From: Omphiscola glabra
Taxonomy: Eukaryota > Mollusca > Gastropoda > Lymnaeidae
Direction of reading: 5' to 3'
DNA length: 64,000 bases
Assembly (NCBI GenBank): GCA_964017045.1
Contig: OZ024794.1
Span: forward strand, 434,001-498,000
Under the pieces are notes generated by a model that did no database searches, was not told the origin of the DNA, and was given only the letters and a program-made list of their open reading frames with translations. How positions within the stretch are numbered: position 1 is the stretch's first letter; each line of letters starts with the position of its first letter. Shown in pieces: positions 35,089-47,487 of the stretch. The translations under genes and the position numbers were made by a program.

Positions 35089-35640
35089 ACATCGACTAGT
35101 AAGGGCATCAAGGACCGTAGACAGAGAATAGTGAGGGCTTCAGGGGCCGTAGACAGGGACTAGTGAGGGCATCAAGGGCCGTAGACAGGGAATAGTGAGG
35201 GCTTCAGAAGCCGTACACAGGGAATAGTGAGCGTTACAAGGGCCATAGACAGGTACTAGTGAGTGCTACACGTACAATAGACAGGGACTAGTAAGTGCTA
35301 AAAGGGACGTAGTTAGGGTCTCGTGAGCTTTACCAGGGCCGTAGACAGGGACTAGTGAGGACATTTAGGGCCTTAGACAGGGACTGGTGAGGGCATCAAG
35401 GGCCGTAGACAGGGACTAGTGAGCGTTACGTGTACAAGATATATGGAGAAGTGAGTGCTACAAGTACGAGACACAAACTATTTATTGCTACAGGTTGTGA
35501 ACACATGGATTATTGAGTGATACAGGTGGTCAACACGGGGACTACTGAGTGCTACAGGTGCCGGACACATGAACTAGTGAGTGCTACAGTACCAGACACA
35601 TGGAATAGTGAGTGCTACAAAAAGCGAACACAGCGACTTG
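35089..35640. repeat. 32-bp degenerate minisatellite
   Basis: About 17 copies related to AGGGCCGTAGACAGGGACTA plus GTGAGGGCATCA. Divergence increases to the right, where units read GTGAGTGCTACAGGTACCAGACACATG. Confidence 0.88.
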
Positions 35641-36324
35641 CTTGTGATCCAGGGACCGGTCACAATGACTGGTCTGAGATCTGGTTATTTCTGGTGATGC
35701 TGCCCCATTGTCAAAGAATTGATGTGTGATTCGTATGACATGATTAGATGACATTATTATATTCGAGACACCAAGTAAAAGATAATTAGATGTAAAAACA
35801 TTTGAATTGTGCAACGGTGAGAAACATCAAGGTGTTGCTTTCCAGTCACAGTGACAATTAGTCAAAGTTAGTCAAGTAATAATCAAATAAGACAGCTGCT
35901 AAGCAAGATATTACATATATAATGTTTTATGAAAATCTCTTCTGACACAAGTAGGGAGTGCCACACATGTAGGTAGTGCCATCCCAGTAGGGAGTGTCAG
36001 AGAATGCAATTAATTCACAAGCTGATAATGGTTAATAAGCAAATTTTCCGTCTGGACGGTCAATTACAGCAGTCTGTCGTTGTCCGTCTTTGCATCCTTC
36101 TCCTAACTTTACTTTTGGATTGCACACCCAGTTTAATTTCTTCTTGAAGCTCATCAATAACACAATCAAAAGAGTTTTGGACGATTATGTGTCTTGCAAA
36201 TGGCGTTGAGATCTGAAACTTATATCTCAATCAGGATGTAAGGTTCTATCCCAATAAGGATGTAGCTTTCTGTTTCAATCAGGATGTAATGTTCTGTCTC
36301 AATCAGGATGTAATGTTCTGTCAC
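35641..36324. other. Low-repeat spacer with minor duplications
   Basis: 35940-36000 has three AGTAGGGAGTG(C/T)CA units, and 36225-36320 has four ~24-bp CAATCAGGATGTAATGTTCT units. The stretch 36040-36200 is non-repetitive and gives a short minus-strand frame (KVKLGEGCKDG) that I do not recognise. Confidence 0.5.
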
Positions 36325-37756
36325 AAACATGCCTCAACAATAGAACACCACGTCTAGGAGGAGTGCTGGAAACACTATCAAAATAGAGCACTATGTCAAT
36401 GAGGAGAATTAGAAACATGATCAACAATGGAATAATATTTCTACACAAAGAGTTTGGAATACCATCAACAATAGAACACTATGTCCACACAAAGAGTTTG
36501 GAATACCATCAACAATAGAATACTATGTCTTCAATGAAAGTTGGAAACATGATCAACAATAGAATATTATCTCTACACAAAGAGTTTGGAATACCATCAA
36601 CAAGAAAATACTATGTCTACACAAAGAGTTTGGAATACCATCAACAATAGAATACTATTTCTCAACAAATATTTTGGAATACCATCAACAATAGAAAACT
36701 ATGTCTACGAGGAGATTTGGAACCATTATCAACAATAGAATACTATGTCAACGAGGAGAGCTAGAAACAACTAAAGTAAAATAAGTATAAATTTGAAATG
36801 TTTTTATAATCAGAAATTATAACACAGAGAAATTATTGTAGACATTTGATGACTTTGGAAATCAAATTATGTGGCATTTGATGCCTATTCGAAAAAAAAC
36901 ATTGAATGGCATTTGATGATGACTATTCAATGAACACATTCTGTTTGTTGTAGCACAAATTGATATGAAGCAAGAAATCATAAACAGGGGATTTACAGAT
37001 GTCTGTCAAGTTTAACAATCTACAGACAGATGTCAAGTTTAACAATCTAGAGATAGATGTCAAGTTTTACAATCTAGAGATAGATTTCAAGTTTAACAAT
37101 GTAGAAATATAGGTCAAGTTTAACAATCTAGAGATATATGTCAAGTATGGATGTCAAGTTTAACAATGTAGATATAGATGTCAAGTTTAACAATGTAGAG
37201 ATAGATGTCAAGTTTAACAATTTAGAGATACATGTCAAGTTTAACAATCTAGAGATAGATGTCAAGTATAGATGTCAAGTTTAACAATGTAGAGATATAT
37301 GTCAAGTTTAACAATGTAGAGGTACAGGTCAAGTTTAACAATGTAGATATAGATGTCAAGTTTAACAATGTAGAGATACAGGTCACGTTTAACAAACTAG
37401 AGATAGATGTCAAGTATAGATGTCACGTTTAACAACATAGAGGTAGATTTCAAGTTTAGCAATGTAGAGATAGATGTAAAGTTTAATAATGTAGAGATAC
37501 GGGTCAAATTTAAAAATCTAGAGATAGATGTCAAGTATAAATGTCAGTTTAAAAATCTAGAGATAGATGCCAAGTTTAACAATGTAGAGATATATGTCAA
37601 GTTTAACAATCTAGGGATAGATTTCTGTTAAGTCTTATGTTGGATGACCTGTCAAGTCCCATGTTGGATGACCTGTTAAGTCCCATGATGGATGACCTGT
37701 CATGTCCCATGATAGATGACCTGTCAAGTCCCATGATGGATGACCTGTCAAGTCCC
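36325..37756. repeat. Segmental duplication, copy 1 (three-minisatellite cassette)
   Basis: The cassette contains, in order: a 44-bp array (36325-36770; AAAGAGTTTGGAATACCATC), a non-repetitive core (36771-36995; TTTGAAATGTTTTTATAATC at 36792), a 27-bp array (36996-37625; TAGAGATAGATGTCAAGTTT) and a short 24-bp array (37626-37756; GATGACCTGTCAAGTCCCAT, about five units). The same order and near-identical core are found at 38268-40010. Confidence 0.93.
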
Positions 37757-38267
37757 AGAAAGGAAATGGAGTGAATCCCCCCCCACCCCCCAAAATCCAA
37801 TCAACATTTTATCACGTTTAATTATTTGTCGAATTAAGTTGAGATGATTATTCCATATTATTTTAATAACTTATAAACTATTTAACATTGGGGAAATGTT
37901 AAATTACATCAAGAAGAAGATCTTCTTCATTCTATTTGGTGTCGAGGCAAATAATCACACAGATGAGTTTTATGTTCATAGAGAAATAAATAACGATACT
38001 TATAAATTAACTTAAGACATTCCTGGGTGACGACGTAGAATGCCCCCCCCCTCCCCAATGTCGTAGTTTGCCTTCTAATGTATTAAACCCACAACAAATT
38101 AAATCATATTTTTAAGAGACTTCTAAAAGAGTTAATATTTACAGCAGATTTATGTCAGGAGCAGAATCGTGTGTGTTAGCATGACCTATTTATTTTGGTG
38201 GTGTTTGAAAAGCATTTAAGTTGATATAAACCTCAAGCAATAAGAACTTTTCATTAAGTTTTTTATA
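37757..38267. other. Spacer between the two cassette copies
   Basis: Non-duplicated sequence with poly-C runs at 37777-37791 and 38043-38051. No gene recognised. Confidence 0.5.
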
Positions 38268-40010
38268 AGCATGCCTCAACAATAGAACACCATGTCTAGG
38301 AGGAGAGTTGGAAACATTAACAAAAATGAAATAATATGTCTACACAAAGAGTTTGGAATACCATCAACAATAGAACACTATGTCCACACAAAGAGTTTGG
38401 AATACCATTAACAATAGAACACTATGTCCACACAAAGAGTTTGGAATACCATCAACAATAGAACACTGTCTACGAGGAGAGCTAGAAAAAACTAAAGTAG
38501 AAAAAGTATAAATTTGAAATGTTTTTATAATCAGAAATCATAAGACAGAGAAATTATTGTAGACATTTGATGACTTTGGAAATCAAATTATGTGGCATTT
38601 GATGCCTGTTCCAAAAAAACATTGAATGGCATTTGATGATGACTATTCAATGAACACATTATGTTTGTTGTAGCTAAAATTAATATGAAGCAAGAAATCA
38701 TGAACAGGGGATTTACAGATGTCTGTCAAGTTTAACAATCTACAGACAGATGTCAAGTTTAACAATGTAGAGGTACAGGTCCAGTTTAACAATGTAGAGA
38801 TAGATGTCATGTTTAACAATGTAGATATATATGTCAAGTATAGATGTCAAATTTAACAATGCAGAGATAGATGTCAAGTTTAACAATGTAGAGATACAGG
38901 TCAAGTTTAACAATGTAGATATAGATGTCAAGTTTAACAATGTAGAGGTACAGGTCTAGTCAAACAATGTAGATATAGATGTCAAGTTTAACAATGTAGA
39001 GATAGATGTCAAGTTTAACAATGTAAAGATAGATTTCTGTTAAGTCCCATGTTGGATGACATGTCAAGTCCCATTTTGGATGACCTGTCAAGTCCCATGA
39101 TGGATGACCTGTCAAGTCCCATGATGGATGACCTGTCCAGTCCCATAATGGATGACCTGTCCAGTCTCATAATGGATGACCTGTCAAGTCCCATAATGAA
39201 CGACCTGTCAAGACCCATGATAGATGACCTGTCAAGTCCCATGATGGATGACCTGTCAAGTCCCATGATGGATGACCTGTCAAGTCCCATGTTGGACGAC
39301 CTGTCAAGTCCCATGTTGGATGACCTGTCAATTCCCATGATGAATGACCTGTCAAGTCCCATTATGGACGACCTGTCAAGTCACATAATGGATGACCTGT
39401 CAAGTCCCATAATGGATGACCTGTCAAGTCCCATAATGGATGACATGTCAAGTCCCATAATGGACGACTGGTCAAGTCCCATAATGGATGACATGTCAAG
39501 TCCCATAATGGACGACCTGTTAACTCCCATGTTGGATGACCTGTCAAGTCCCATGATGGATAACCTTCCAGTCCCATAATGGATTACCTGTTAAGTCCCA
39601 TAATGGATGACCTGTCAAGTCCCATAATGGACGACCTGTTAAGTCCCATGTTGTATGACCTGTCATGTCATATGATAGATGACCTGTCAAGTCTAATGAT
39701 GGACGACCTGTCAAGTCCCATTATGGACGACCTGTCAAGTCACATAATGGATGACCTGTCAAGTCCCATAATGGATGACCTGTCAAGTCCCATAATGGAT
39801 GACATGTCAACTCCCATAATGGACGACCTGTTAACTCCCATGTTGGATGACCTGTCAAGTCCCATGATGGATGACCTTCCAGTCCCATAATGGATTACCT
39901 GTTAAGTCCCATAATGGATGACCTGTCAAGTCCCATCTATCATATGATAGATGACATGTCAAGTCTCATGATGGATGACCTGTCAACTTCCATAATAGAT
40001 GACCTGTTAT
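38268..40010. repeat. Segmental duplication, copy 2 (three-minisatellite cassette)
   Basis: The order matches copy 1: 44-bp array (38268-38485), unique core (38486-38715), 27-bp array (38716-39030) and 24-bp array (39031-40010, about 40 units). Array lengths differ strongly between copies: the 27-bp array is halved and the 24-bp array is about eight times longer. The 24-bp array has its own higher-order repeat, with CCTTCCAGTCCCATAATGGA at 39563 and 39873. Frames DDLSSPMM (plus) and MGLDRSSI (minus) are periodic artefacts. Confidence 0.93.
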
Positions 40011-40440
40011 GTTTCCACTAATAGAAAAACAGATGTCATAATTACAATCTTAACTCTGTGTTCAAGGTCGCGAAAGGTCATCAACCTGCAGTTGCACTGT
40101 TTGATCTATTCCTTGTTCAGTCAGATCAAATATTTGAGAAATAAATCGTAACAGTCATACTCTCAAAGATAATTGATCTGAAGTCATAAAGAAGAGTTGC
40201 AGTGTTTGTGTGGTTTGGTGTTCATTGATGTCTTATATAACGTGTTGTTTTGTGTGATATGATGTGCTGTGTTCTTTTTTTGTTATGCTGTGTTTGTGTG
40301 CTTTAGTGTCTTGAGTTTGTGTAGTATTGTGTTTAATGCAGTTTTTTGTATGTGTTTTAATATCACCTGTGCTCTTGGCTTCAGTGAGGGTTACGTGTGT
40401 ATGTAGTTCAGTGCAAAATTATAAAACTGGTGTGTTGTTA
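40011..40440. other. Low-repeat, TG-rich stretch
   Basis: 40200-40400 is TG-rich on the plus strand with loose GTGTTTGTGTG-like repetition. No gene recognised. Confidence 0.4.
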
Positions 40441-40449
40441 AGAATATAA

Positions 40450-40590
40450 CATCCATTATGTCAATTTATAAAACCTCCATTATGGCGATGTATAAAACAT
40501 TCATTATGTCTATGTATTAAACAAATATTATGTCAATGTATTAAACATTTATCATGTTTACGTATAAAAGATAAATTATATTAATGTATT
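40450..40590. repeat. ~25-bp degenerate repeat
   Basis: About five units related to AACATTCATTATGTCAATGT plus ATTAA. Confidence 0.8.
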
Positions 40591-40780
40591 TCTCACACAT
40601 TGAATGCCTATTATCTTGTATCCCCCGCCCCCCCCCCCACCTGGACAGTCAGCATTGATAATGACAGATGAGTTTGTATGAAGTGTTACACATTGTATGT
40701 AAGGCTTCAGGAACCCTTTATGTAATATGTATGTAGGATTCCCAGTACATACATAATACATGAAGGAATGCGTCTAAGCC
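40591..40780. other. Spacer
   Basis: Contains a poly-C tract (C5-G-C11) at 40622-40638. No gene recognised. Confidence 0.35.
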
Positions 40781-40915
40781 GTGTGAAGGAAATACTAGAA
40801 CAAGAGATATGGAAGCTTAAGATAAGAGAATAACGTTTCGGCTAAGAGCCTTCCTCAGCAAACAGGACAAATGAAAATACGACAAGAAAGAGAAAGAAGT
40901 TCAAAAGTTAAGGGA
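40781..40915 (-). mobile_element. Possible Penelope-like 3' end fragment
   Basis: On the minus strand the sequence reads TTTGCTGAGGAAGGCTCTTA then GCCGAAACGTT. The same kind of motif occurs after the GIY-YIG fragment at 19628-19645 and, diverged, at 53900-53935. This suggests dispersed 3' ends of one element family. No coding sequence is visible here. Confidence 0.4.
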
Positions 40916-41090
40916 TCGCCATTGTTACAACTATGCCAACAACATTGCCAACAACATTATGTCATGTGTCACACACTAATTTATGTGTCCATACACATCT
41001 GTGTCCATGTGACACACACACATCTAACACTGTGTCCATCAGACACACTTGCTGCTACGCTTAAATGGTATGTGTCACTAACAGTCTGGC
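40916..41090. other. Spacer
   Basis: Loose CACAC-rich duplications; no gene recognised. Confidence 0.35.
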
Positions 41091-43190
41091 AGCCTGCAAT
41101 GCTGTTATGACCAATATACTTCATTGATTCTTGGACACGTCAAGCCTGCAATGCTGTTATGACCAATATACTTCATTGATTCTTGGACACGTCAAGCCTG
41201 CAATGCTGTTATGACCATTGACTTCATTGATTCTTGGACACGTCAAGTCTGCAATGCTGTTATGACCAATATACTTCATTGATTCTTGGACACGTCAAGC
41301 CTGCAATGCTGTTATGACCATTGACTTCATTGATTCTTGGACACGTCAAGTCTGCAATGCTGTTATGACCAATATACTTCATTGATTCTTGGACACGTCA
41401 AGCCTGCAATGCTGTTATGACCATTGACTTCATTGATTCTTGGACACGTCAAAGCTGAAATACTGTTATGACCATTGACTTCGTTGATTCTTGGACACGT
41501 CAAGTCTGCAATGCTGTTATGACCATTGACTTTGTTGATTCTTGGACACGTCAAAGCTGAAATGCTGTTATGACCAATATACTTCATTGATTCTTGGACA
41601 CGTCAAAGCTGAAATACTGTTATGACCATTGACTTCGTTGATTCTTGGACACGTCAAGTCTGCAATGCTGTTATGACCATTGACTTTGTTGATTCTTGGA
41701 CACGTCAAAGCTGAAATGCTGTTATGACATTTGACTTTGTTGATTCTTGGACACGTCAAGTCTGCAATGCTGTTATGACCATTGACTTTGTTGATTCTTG
41801 GACACGTCAAGCCTGCAATGCTGTTATGACCATTGACTTCGTTGATTCTTGGACACGTCAAAGCTGAAATGCTGTTATGACCTTTGACTTTGTTTATTCT
41901 TGGACACGTCAAGTCTGCAATGCTGTTATGACCATTGACTTTGTTGATTCTTGGACACGTCAAGTCTGCAATGCTGTTATGACCATTGACTTTGTTGATT
42001 CTTGGACACGTCAAGTCTGCAATGCTGTTATGACCATTGACTTTGTTGATTCTTGGACACGTCAAGTCTGCAATGCTGTTATGACCATTGACTTTGTTGA
42101 TTCTTGGACACGTCAAGTCTGCAATGCTGTTATGACTATTGACTTTGTTGATTCTTGGACACGTCAAGTCTGCAATGCTGTTATGACCATTGACTTTGTT
42201 GATTCTTGGACACGTCAAGTCTGCAATGCTGTTATGACCATTGACTTTGTTGATTCTTGGACACGTCAAGTCTGCAATGCTGTTATGACCATTGACTTTG
42301 TTGATTCTTGGACACGTCAAGTCTGCAATGCTGTTATGACCATTGACTTTGTTGATTCTTGGACACGTCAAGTCTGCAATGCTGTTATGACCATTGACTT
42401 TGTTGATTCTTGGACACGTCAAGTCTGCAATGCTGTTATGACCATTGACTTTGTTGATTCTTGGACACGTCAAGTCTGCAATGCTGTTATGACCATTGAC
42501 TTTGTTGATTCTTGGACACGTCAAGTCTGCAATGCTGTTATGACCATTGACTTTGTTGATTCTTGGACACGTCAAGTCTGCAATGCTGTTATGACCATTG
42601 ACTTTGTTGATTCTTGGACACGTCAAGTCTGCAATGCTGTTATGACCATTGACTTTGTTGATTCTTGGACACGTCAAGTCTGCAATGCTGTTATGACCAT
42701 TGACTTTGTTGATTCTTGGACACGTCAAGTCTGCAATGCTGTTATGACTATTGACTTTGTTGATTCTTGGACACGTCAAGTCTGCAATGCTGTTATGACC
42801 ATTGACTTTGTTGATTCTTGGACACGTCAAGTCTGCAATGCTGTTATGACCATTGACTTTGTTGATTCTTGGACACGTCAAGTCTGCAATGCTGTTATGA
42901 CCATTGACTTTGTTGATTCTTGGACACGTCAAGTCTGCAATGCTGTTATGACCATTGACTTTGTTGATTCTTGGACACGTCAAGTCTGCAATGCTGTTAT
43001 GACCATTGACTTTGTTGATTCTTGGACACGTCAAGTCTGCAATGCTGTTATGACCATTGACTTTGTTGATTCTTGGACACGTCAAGTCTGCAATGCTGTT
43101 ATGACCATTGACTTTGTTGATTCTTGGACACGTCAAGTCTGCAATGCTGTTATGACCATTGACTTTGTTGATTCTTGGACACGTCAAGTT
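41091..43190. repeat. 51-bp minisatellite, ~41 copies, open on both strands
   Basis: The unit contains GACTTTGTTGATTCTTGGAC and ACGTCAAGTCTGCAATGCTG. The right two thirds (from about 41900) are almost identical units, while the left third is a mix of TTCATTGATT, TTCGTTGATT and AAAGCTGAAAT variants, including 48- to 51-bp forms. Because the unit is 17 codons with no stop in one frame per strand, the plus strand is open for 455 codons (41877-43244) and the minus strand for 539 codons (41568-43187). Confidence 0.97.
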
Positions 43191-43284
43191 ATCCAGTTTG
43201 CCCTGACACTGTTACATTGTTCAATTGTTGTGTTTTTTTTGTAACTCGAAGTTTAATAATAGCGGTGTCCAATCCATGAAGCTG

Positions 43285-43432
43285 ACTTAGCCTTTCAAAC
43301 ACTGTGTTTATCTGACGTAGCCTTTCAAACACTGTGTTTATCTGACGTAGCCTTTCAAACACTGTGTTTATCTGACGTAGCCTTTCAAACACTGTGTTTA
43401 TCTGACGTAGCCTTTCAAACACTGTGTTGATC
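43285..43432. repeat. 30-bp minisatellite
   Basis: Five copies of GTGTTTATCTGACGTAGCCT plus TTCAAACACT. Confidence 0.95.
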
Positions 43433-43848
43433 AGAGAGAAAAGTGCATGTCAAGACATGTCTAGCCGGTTTAAATCAAGCATCTTAGCAATGGGGGAGGG
43501 TGGGGGGGGGGGAAATTGGTCAGTTTAGCATGAAATAAAAGGGAAGAATGCAAGGGGAAGCAATTGAGCCTCTAAGAAAGAATTAAGCTTGGATTTAAAG
43601 TAAAACAAAGCAATAATAATTAAAATGAGTTATCGGTCTTTGCTAGAGGAAGGAAATGTAATAATAGTTTTTTTTTTAAATATATAGACATAAAAGTATA
43701 AATAACAACAAATGGTTATATTTTTTCAATTTTTCAAAAAAATCGTTTGATTCTAACGCCTCAATTATCAATAGTTTTCAAAACTGATTTTTTTAATTAA
43801 AAATAATATTTTTATTATTGAAACTTGTGCATCATTCATTCAAGAAGA
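43433..43848. other. AT-rich spacer
   Basis: Poly-G run at 43502-43512. No gene recognised. Confidence 0.4.
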
Positions 43849-44180
43849 CGATTCAATTCAACTGACGATTCAATTCAACTGACGATTCAATTCAAATGAC
43901 GATTCAATTCAACTGACTATTCAATTCAACTGACGAATCAATTCAACTTACGAATCAATTCAACTTACGATTCAATTCAACTTACGATTCAATTCAACTG
44001 ACGATTCAATTCAAATGACGATTCAATTCAACTAACGAGTCAGTTTAACTGACGATTCAATTTAACTGACAATTGAATTCAAGGAAAGATTCAATTCAAC
44101 AAAAGATTCAATTCAAAGAAAGATTCAATTCAACTGAAAATTCAATTCATACGATGATTCAAGTCATACGACGATTCAAT
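43849..44180. repeat. 17-bp minisatellite (CTGACGATTCAATTCAA)
   Basis: About 19 copies of CTGACGATTCAATTCAA. The last five or six units shift to GAAAGATTCAATTCAA and CATACGATGATTCAA variants. Confidence 0.94.
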
Positions 44181-44189
44181 TCCCTCACT

Positions 44190-44265
44190 TTCTCCCCCCC
44201 CCTTTCTCTCTCTCTCTCTCTAACTCGCTCTCTCTCTATATATATATATATCTCTTTCTCTTGCT
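44190..44265. repeat. Microsatellite: poly-C, (CT)n, (TA)n
   Basis: C9, then (TC)n, a break, (CT)n and (TA)n in direct succession. Confidence 0.9.
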
Positions 44266-44545
44266 GTCACTTACCAGTATATGGTTTTGAGAATGTGTTG
44301 TGTTTGAAGTTTTGCTCGTAGAATGAACAATACGAAACAAGGGACTAAAAACCAGTATAAATAGAAAAACAATCCTAAAGCTACTGATACTAACATGATT
44401 CAATTTAATTAGACTATTAAATTTATATCAATTGAACATTCAAATATACAGAAATAAATTTTTTATCAGCTTACAGCACATCAAGTTAAACAGAACAATC
44501 TTCGTTAGATACAAATATTTTTTATAAAGTGCATTCCTGCAATCA
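44266..44545. other. AT-rich spacer
   Basis: No gene recognised. Confidence 0.35.
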
Positions 44546-44692
44546 TATAACGTCTTTTAAATATCTAGGATAATTAGAAAAACTCTCTTCCAGCTAGGAA
44601 AGACGCTGTCGGCGTATATACATATATATGGAGAAAATTAGAACACCCAAGAAAAGAAATTCTAGAAGTTTCTTTAGAACAAATTATAGAAA
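44546..44692. repeat. Dispersed repeat, copy A
   Basis: ATAACGTCTTTTAAATATCT, AGAAAAACTCTCTTCCAGCT and GAAAATTAGAACACCC align in the same order with 54043-54168. It is probably part of a retroelement 3' region. Class not determined. Confidence 0.6.
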
Positions 44693-45015
44693 TTATTCGA
44701 ACGTAACAACCTTTTCCTAATCAAGGTAGGGGTGGGTAAAGGATTGGCAACGCTATTAAATCAGTGACGTCAACTCCCCCCCCCCCGTCTCTCTCTTTCT
44801 GTGTGTGTGTTTCGTACAGACAAAAATAACATAGAACATTACATAGAACTTTGCATATAGCATAAATAGAACATTGTATTGAACTTTTACATAGAACATA
44901 ACATAGACCATTGTTTTCTTTAACTTCTTTAACTTCCGTGTTTGTCCTTTAATGTTTAATTCATCTCAAGTTTTGCGGAAGAACAATGTGTTGTTCTGGT
45001 TTACAACAAAAGATA
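44693..45015. other. Spacer
   Basis: Poly-C run at 44776-44786 followed by CT- and TG-rich sequence. Decayed ACATAGAAC units lie at 44830-44915. No gene recognised. Confidence 0.4.
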
Positions 45016-45019
45016 AGGA

Positions 45020-45148
45020 TCAGTAGTGAGATATTGCTGTCATTGACAGCCAACGTTGTTAATGAGTAATGAGATATTGCTGTCATTGACAACCGTCATT
45101 GTTAAAGAGTAGTGAGATATCCCTGTCATTGACAGCCAACACTGTAAT
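45020..45148. repeat. ~43-bp repeat, three copies
   Basis: GTGAGATATTGCTGTCATTG with ACAGCCAACGTTGTTAA recurs three times. Confidence 0.9.
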
Positions 45149-46090
45149 ACCATAGGGAAACAAAATTAAGGATATTTGAAGGGTCCCAATCTATACCAAT
45201 GTTTACGGTTCTCGAACTTTTGATTTCGATCCAACATATCAATTCAAAAAAAGAATTGAAACACAACTTGGAGCAAATCAAAGAAAACATTTCTAGTTTT
45301 CTGAACGTTGAGCTCACCTCATTTCTCCCTTCTATACCGACAGAGATCTTGCTTGGGTGGCGCCTTAGACTGGCATTTATATGTGGCTCAACCTTATTGC
45401 ATTAACTTCCCTTTGAGGCTGATTGTCAGGAGTCGTGCCCCTTCACCAATACCCACTGACTTTACATTGAGTGAGGAAAGGAGGGAAAAAATAAAAAAGA
45501 TGAAGATCTCACTTTTTTTACTTTAAAAAAAAAAAGACATTTGCTTCATTCTTCGCAGGGAGATAAATTGTCAACTTTTTTTTTTTTCATCGCATGAAAA
45601 AAAAATTGAAAAAAAAACCCAACTCTGCAATCAAACGACAAATGAAGAATTCGATAATCAACCGGAGTTGTCTCCCAGGAGTTGCCCTCGACACAACAAT
45701 GATCGTGTGGCGCCCCCTGGGGACAGGAAGCCGAGTGTAGACGTCCTAATCATGGGCGAGATAAGAAAACAAAATCAAAAGTATTAACAGAAGTCGCCAC
45801 ACATTTACATCAGACACGCCTTTACATAAAGCCACGCCTTTACATAAAGCCACGCCTTTACATCAGACCACGCCTTTTCTTTCGTTGCTATGGAAATCGT
45901 CCGTTTGTTTTATTTCAGTTTACTTTAATTATGACTGTTATTCTCACATTGTGGCAATGGCTGCTATTCTCATATTGTGACAATGGCTGTTATCCTCTTA
46001 GATGTTAAATTGTTTTGCGTTTGACTGATACAAAATTAAATTATTTTAATAAATATGGGAATTGCTGGTAGTTTCATTTTGTATAAATCT
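45149..46090. other. Low-repeat stretch
   Basis: No gene recognised. Minor tandem pieces: CTTTACATAAAGCCACGC at 45805-45880 (four ~22-bp units) and GGCTGCTATTCTCATATTGT at 45930-46000 (three units). Several A/T homopolymers at 45520-45615. Confidence 0.45.
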
Positions 46091-46094
46091 TTGT

Positions 46095-46218
46095 TTTTAT
46101 CATAAATGTAACATGTGTCTAATGTATTGTAACATTTGTCTAATGTCTCTACTAATGGATTGTAACATTTGTCTAATGTCTCTACTAATGGATTGTAACA
46201 TTTGTCTAATGTCTGTTA
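46095..46218. repeat. 33-bp repeat, three to four copies
   Basis: GTAACATTTGTCTAATGTCT plus CTACTAATGGATT. Confidence 0.93.
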
Positions 46219-47487
46219 TGATCGCTTGTTTACATCAAAGTTTATTTTGACGCGGACAAATTGTAACAATTTTTGTTGTTGAAAATGTACCAGGTCAATG
46301 AGTGCACTTATAAGCATAACAATTAATTTCTAACTAGTTCCATTATTGGTAGCGTTATAGAGCGTATCTAGAAATTTCTTTGAAAGAAATATTTCGTTTT
46401 ACTATATAGTATAGTGCGTTTGAAAGGAAATTTGACGAAAATTTTAATGTGCGAACTGAAAAATAGATTCGACTAAATTTCCGTCAACGAAATTTCTATC
46501 AAACAAATTTTCGGTAACCGTTAAATAGTATAGTGAACATAATTTGTTTTTGGTATTATTAAAAGATGGATAAAATAACGCATAAGATCCGTAACAAGCC
46601 CCCAGTTTATTATGTATCATTAAATGGTTTTTCACATTTCATCTGTGTTAAGATTTGGATCGTTAGATGAACATTAAGAAAAGAAGGAATAAAAAGCTAA
46701 TATACAAAGAAAAAAGATAACAAAGTTATTGATCTTAACACTATTTAATTTAGTTATAGTATTCTGTTATGAAGATGACGTGTTTTAGCACGCCTATCTC
46801 GCGTTCCACATACATGACCCCTCGTGAACTCTCGTGACCGTCTTTGAAATGTGGCTAGAAAAAAACCTTGTTTACAACATTTATTATCATCTCTTCCAGT
46901 CAGGAAAACTGTCGAAAATAATAGAAGATTCTGGATAAAACGGGAAGGCAAAACTATGTGTTAGGTGGTTCGAGAGACCTTAGTAGGAAATGCCTATAAA
47001 AAGGGCTGACCGATAGAGAGGGAGAGAGATTTTCTTCTGATCCCAAGTCGTGCAATGTGTCATTATTTAATACTTTGTTGTGTGTAGATTCTTCTACTTC
47101 CCCGTTGTACCATTTTGTGCTCATTATATTTTTACACACAGTACCGGTACCTGCAAATATGTAAGTTTATATTTTTAATCATATTTCTCTTGCTGTTATT
47201 ATTTAATTAAAGTTCACAAATTAAAAAGTTATTTATTGTAATTAGCTCTGGCCTTGATTGTCGTTTTATTTGTTATTATTTTTAAACGTTGGTATCATCC
47301 TTTATTATGGACTGTTTTTAGAACGAGCCCTAGACAAAAGATAAGAGATTAAATTCTCCATTTATAACGGTCCGTAATAATTAAGTTGATATAAAAGTAA
47401 AAAGATGAAATAGAGAGGAAAAAACAATTAATTTACAGCACAGCAAGTGAAGAAGTTTCAAATAGGAATTTATCACATATTCATCTA
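46219..47487. other. AT-rich low-repeat stretch
   Basis: No gene recognised. 46365-46535 contains loosely inverted AAATTT/CGAAATTTC pieces, and a TATA-like element lies at 46995. Confidence 0.4.
46995..47004 (+). promoter_or_regulatory. TATA-box-like element
   Basis: TATAAAAAGG in a GC-balanced context, followed 20-35 bp downstream by GAGAGGGAGAGAGATTTTC. It could be a pol II core promoter or the U3/R part of a decayed LTR. No gene is visible downstream, so this is only a sequence match. Confidence 0.25.

Noticed and set aside
39049..39890. DDLSSPMM-repeat protein
   Set aside because: It is a translation of the 24-bp array, broken by the shortened units, and the opposite strand is equally open.
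41568..43244. Long antiparallel ORFs (455 and 539 codons) as protein genes
   Set aside because: They are exact translations of a 51-bp tandem repeat, both strands are open for purely periodic reasons, and there is no domain, start context or unique coding sequence.
46365..46535. MITE with AAATTT-rich inverted ends
   Set aside because: The inverted pieces are short, AT-rich and imperfect, and such matches are expected by chance in this composition.
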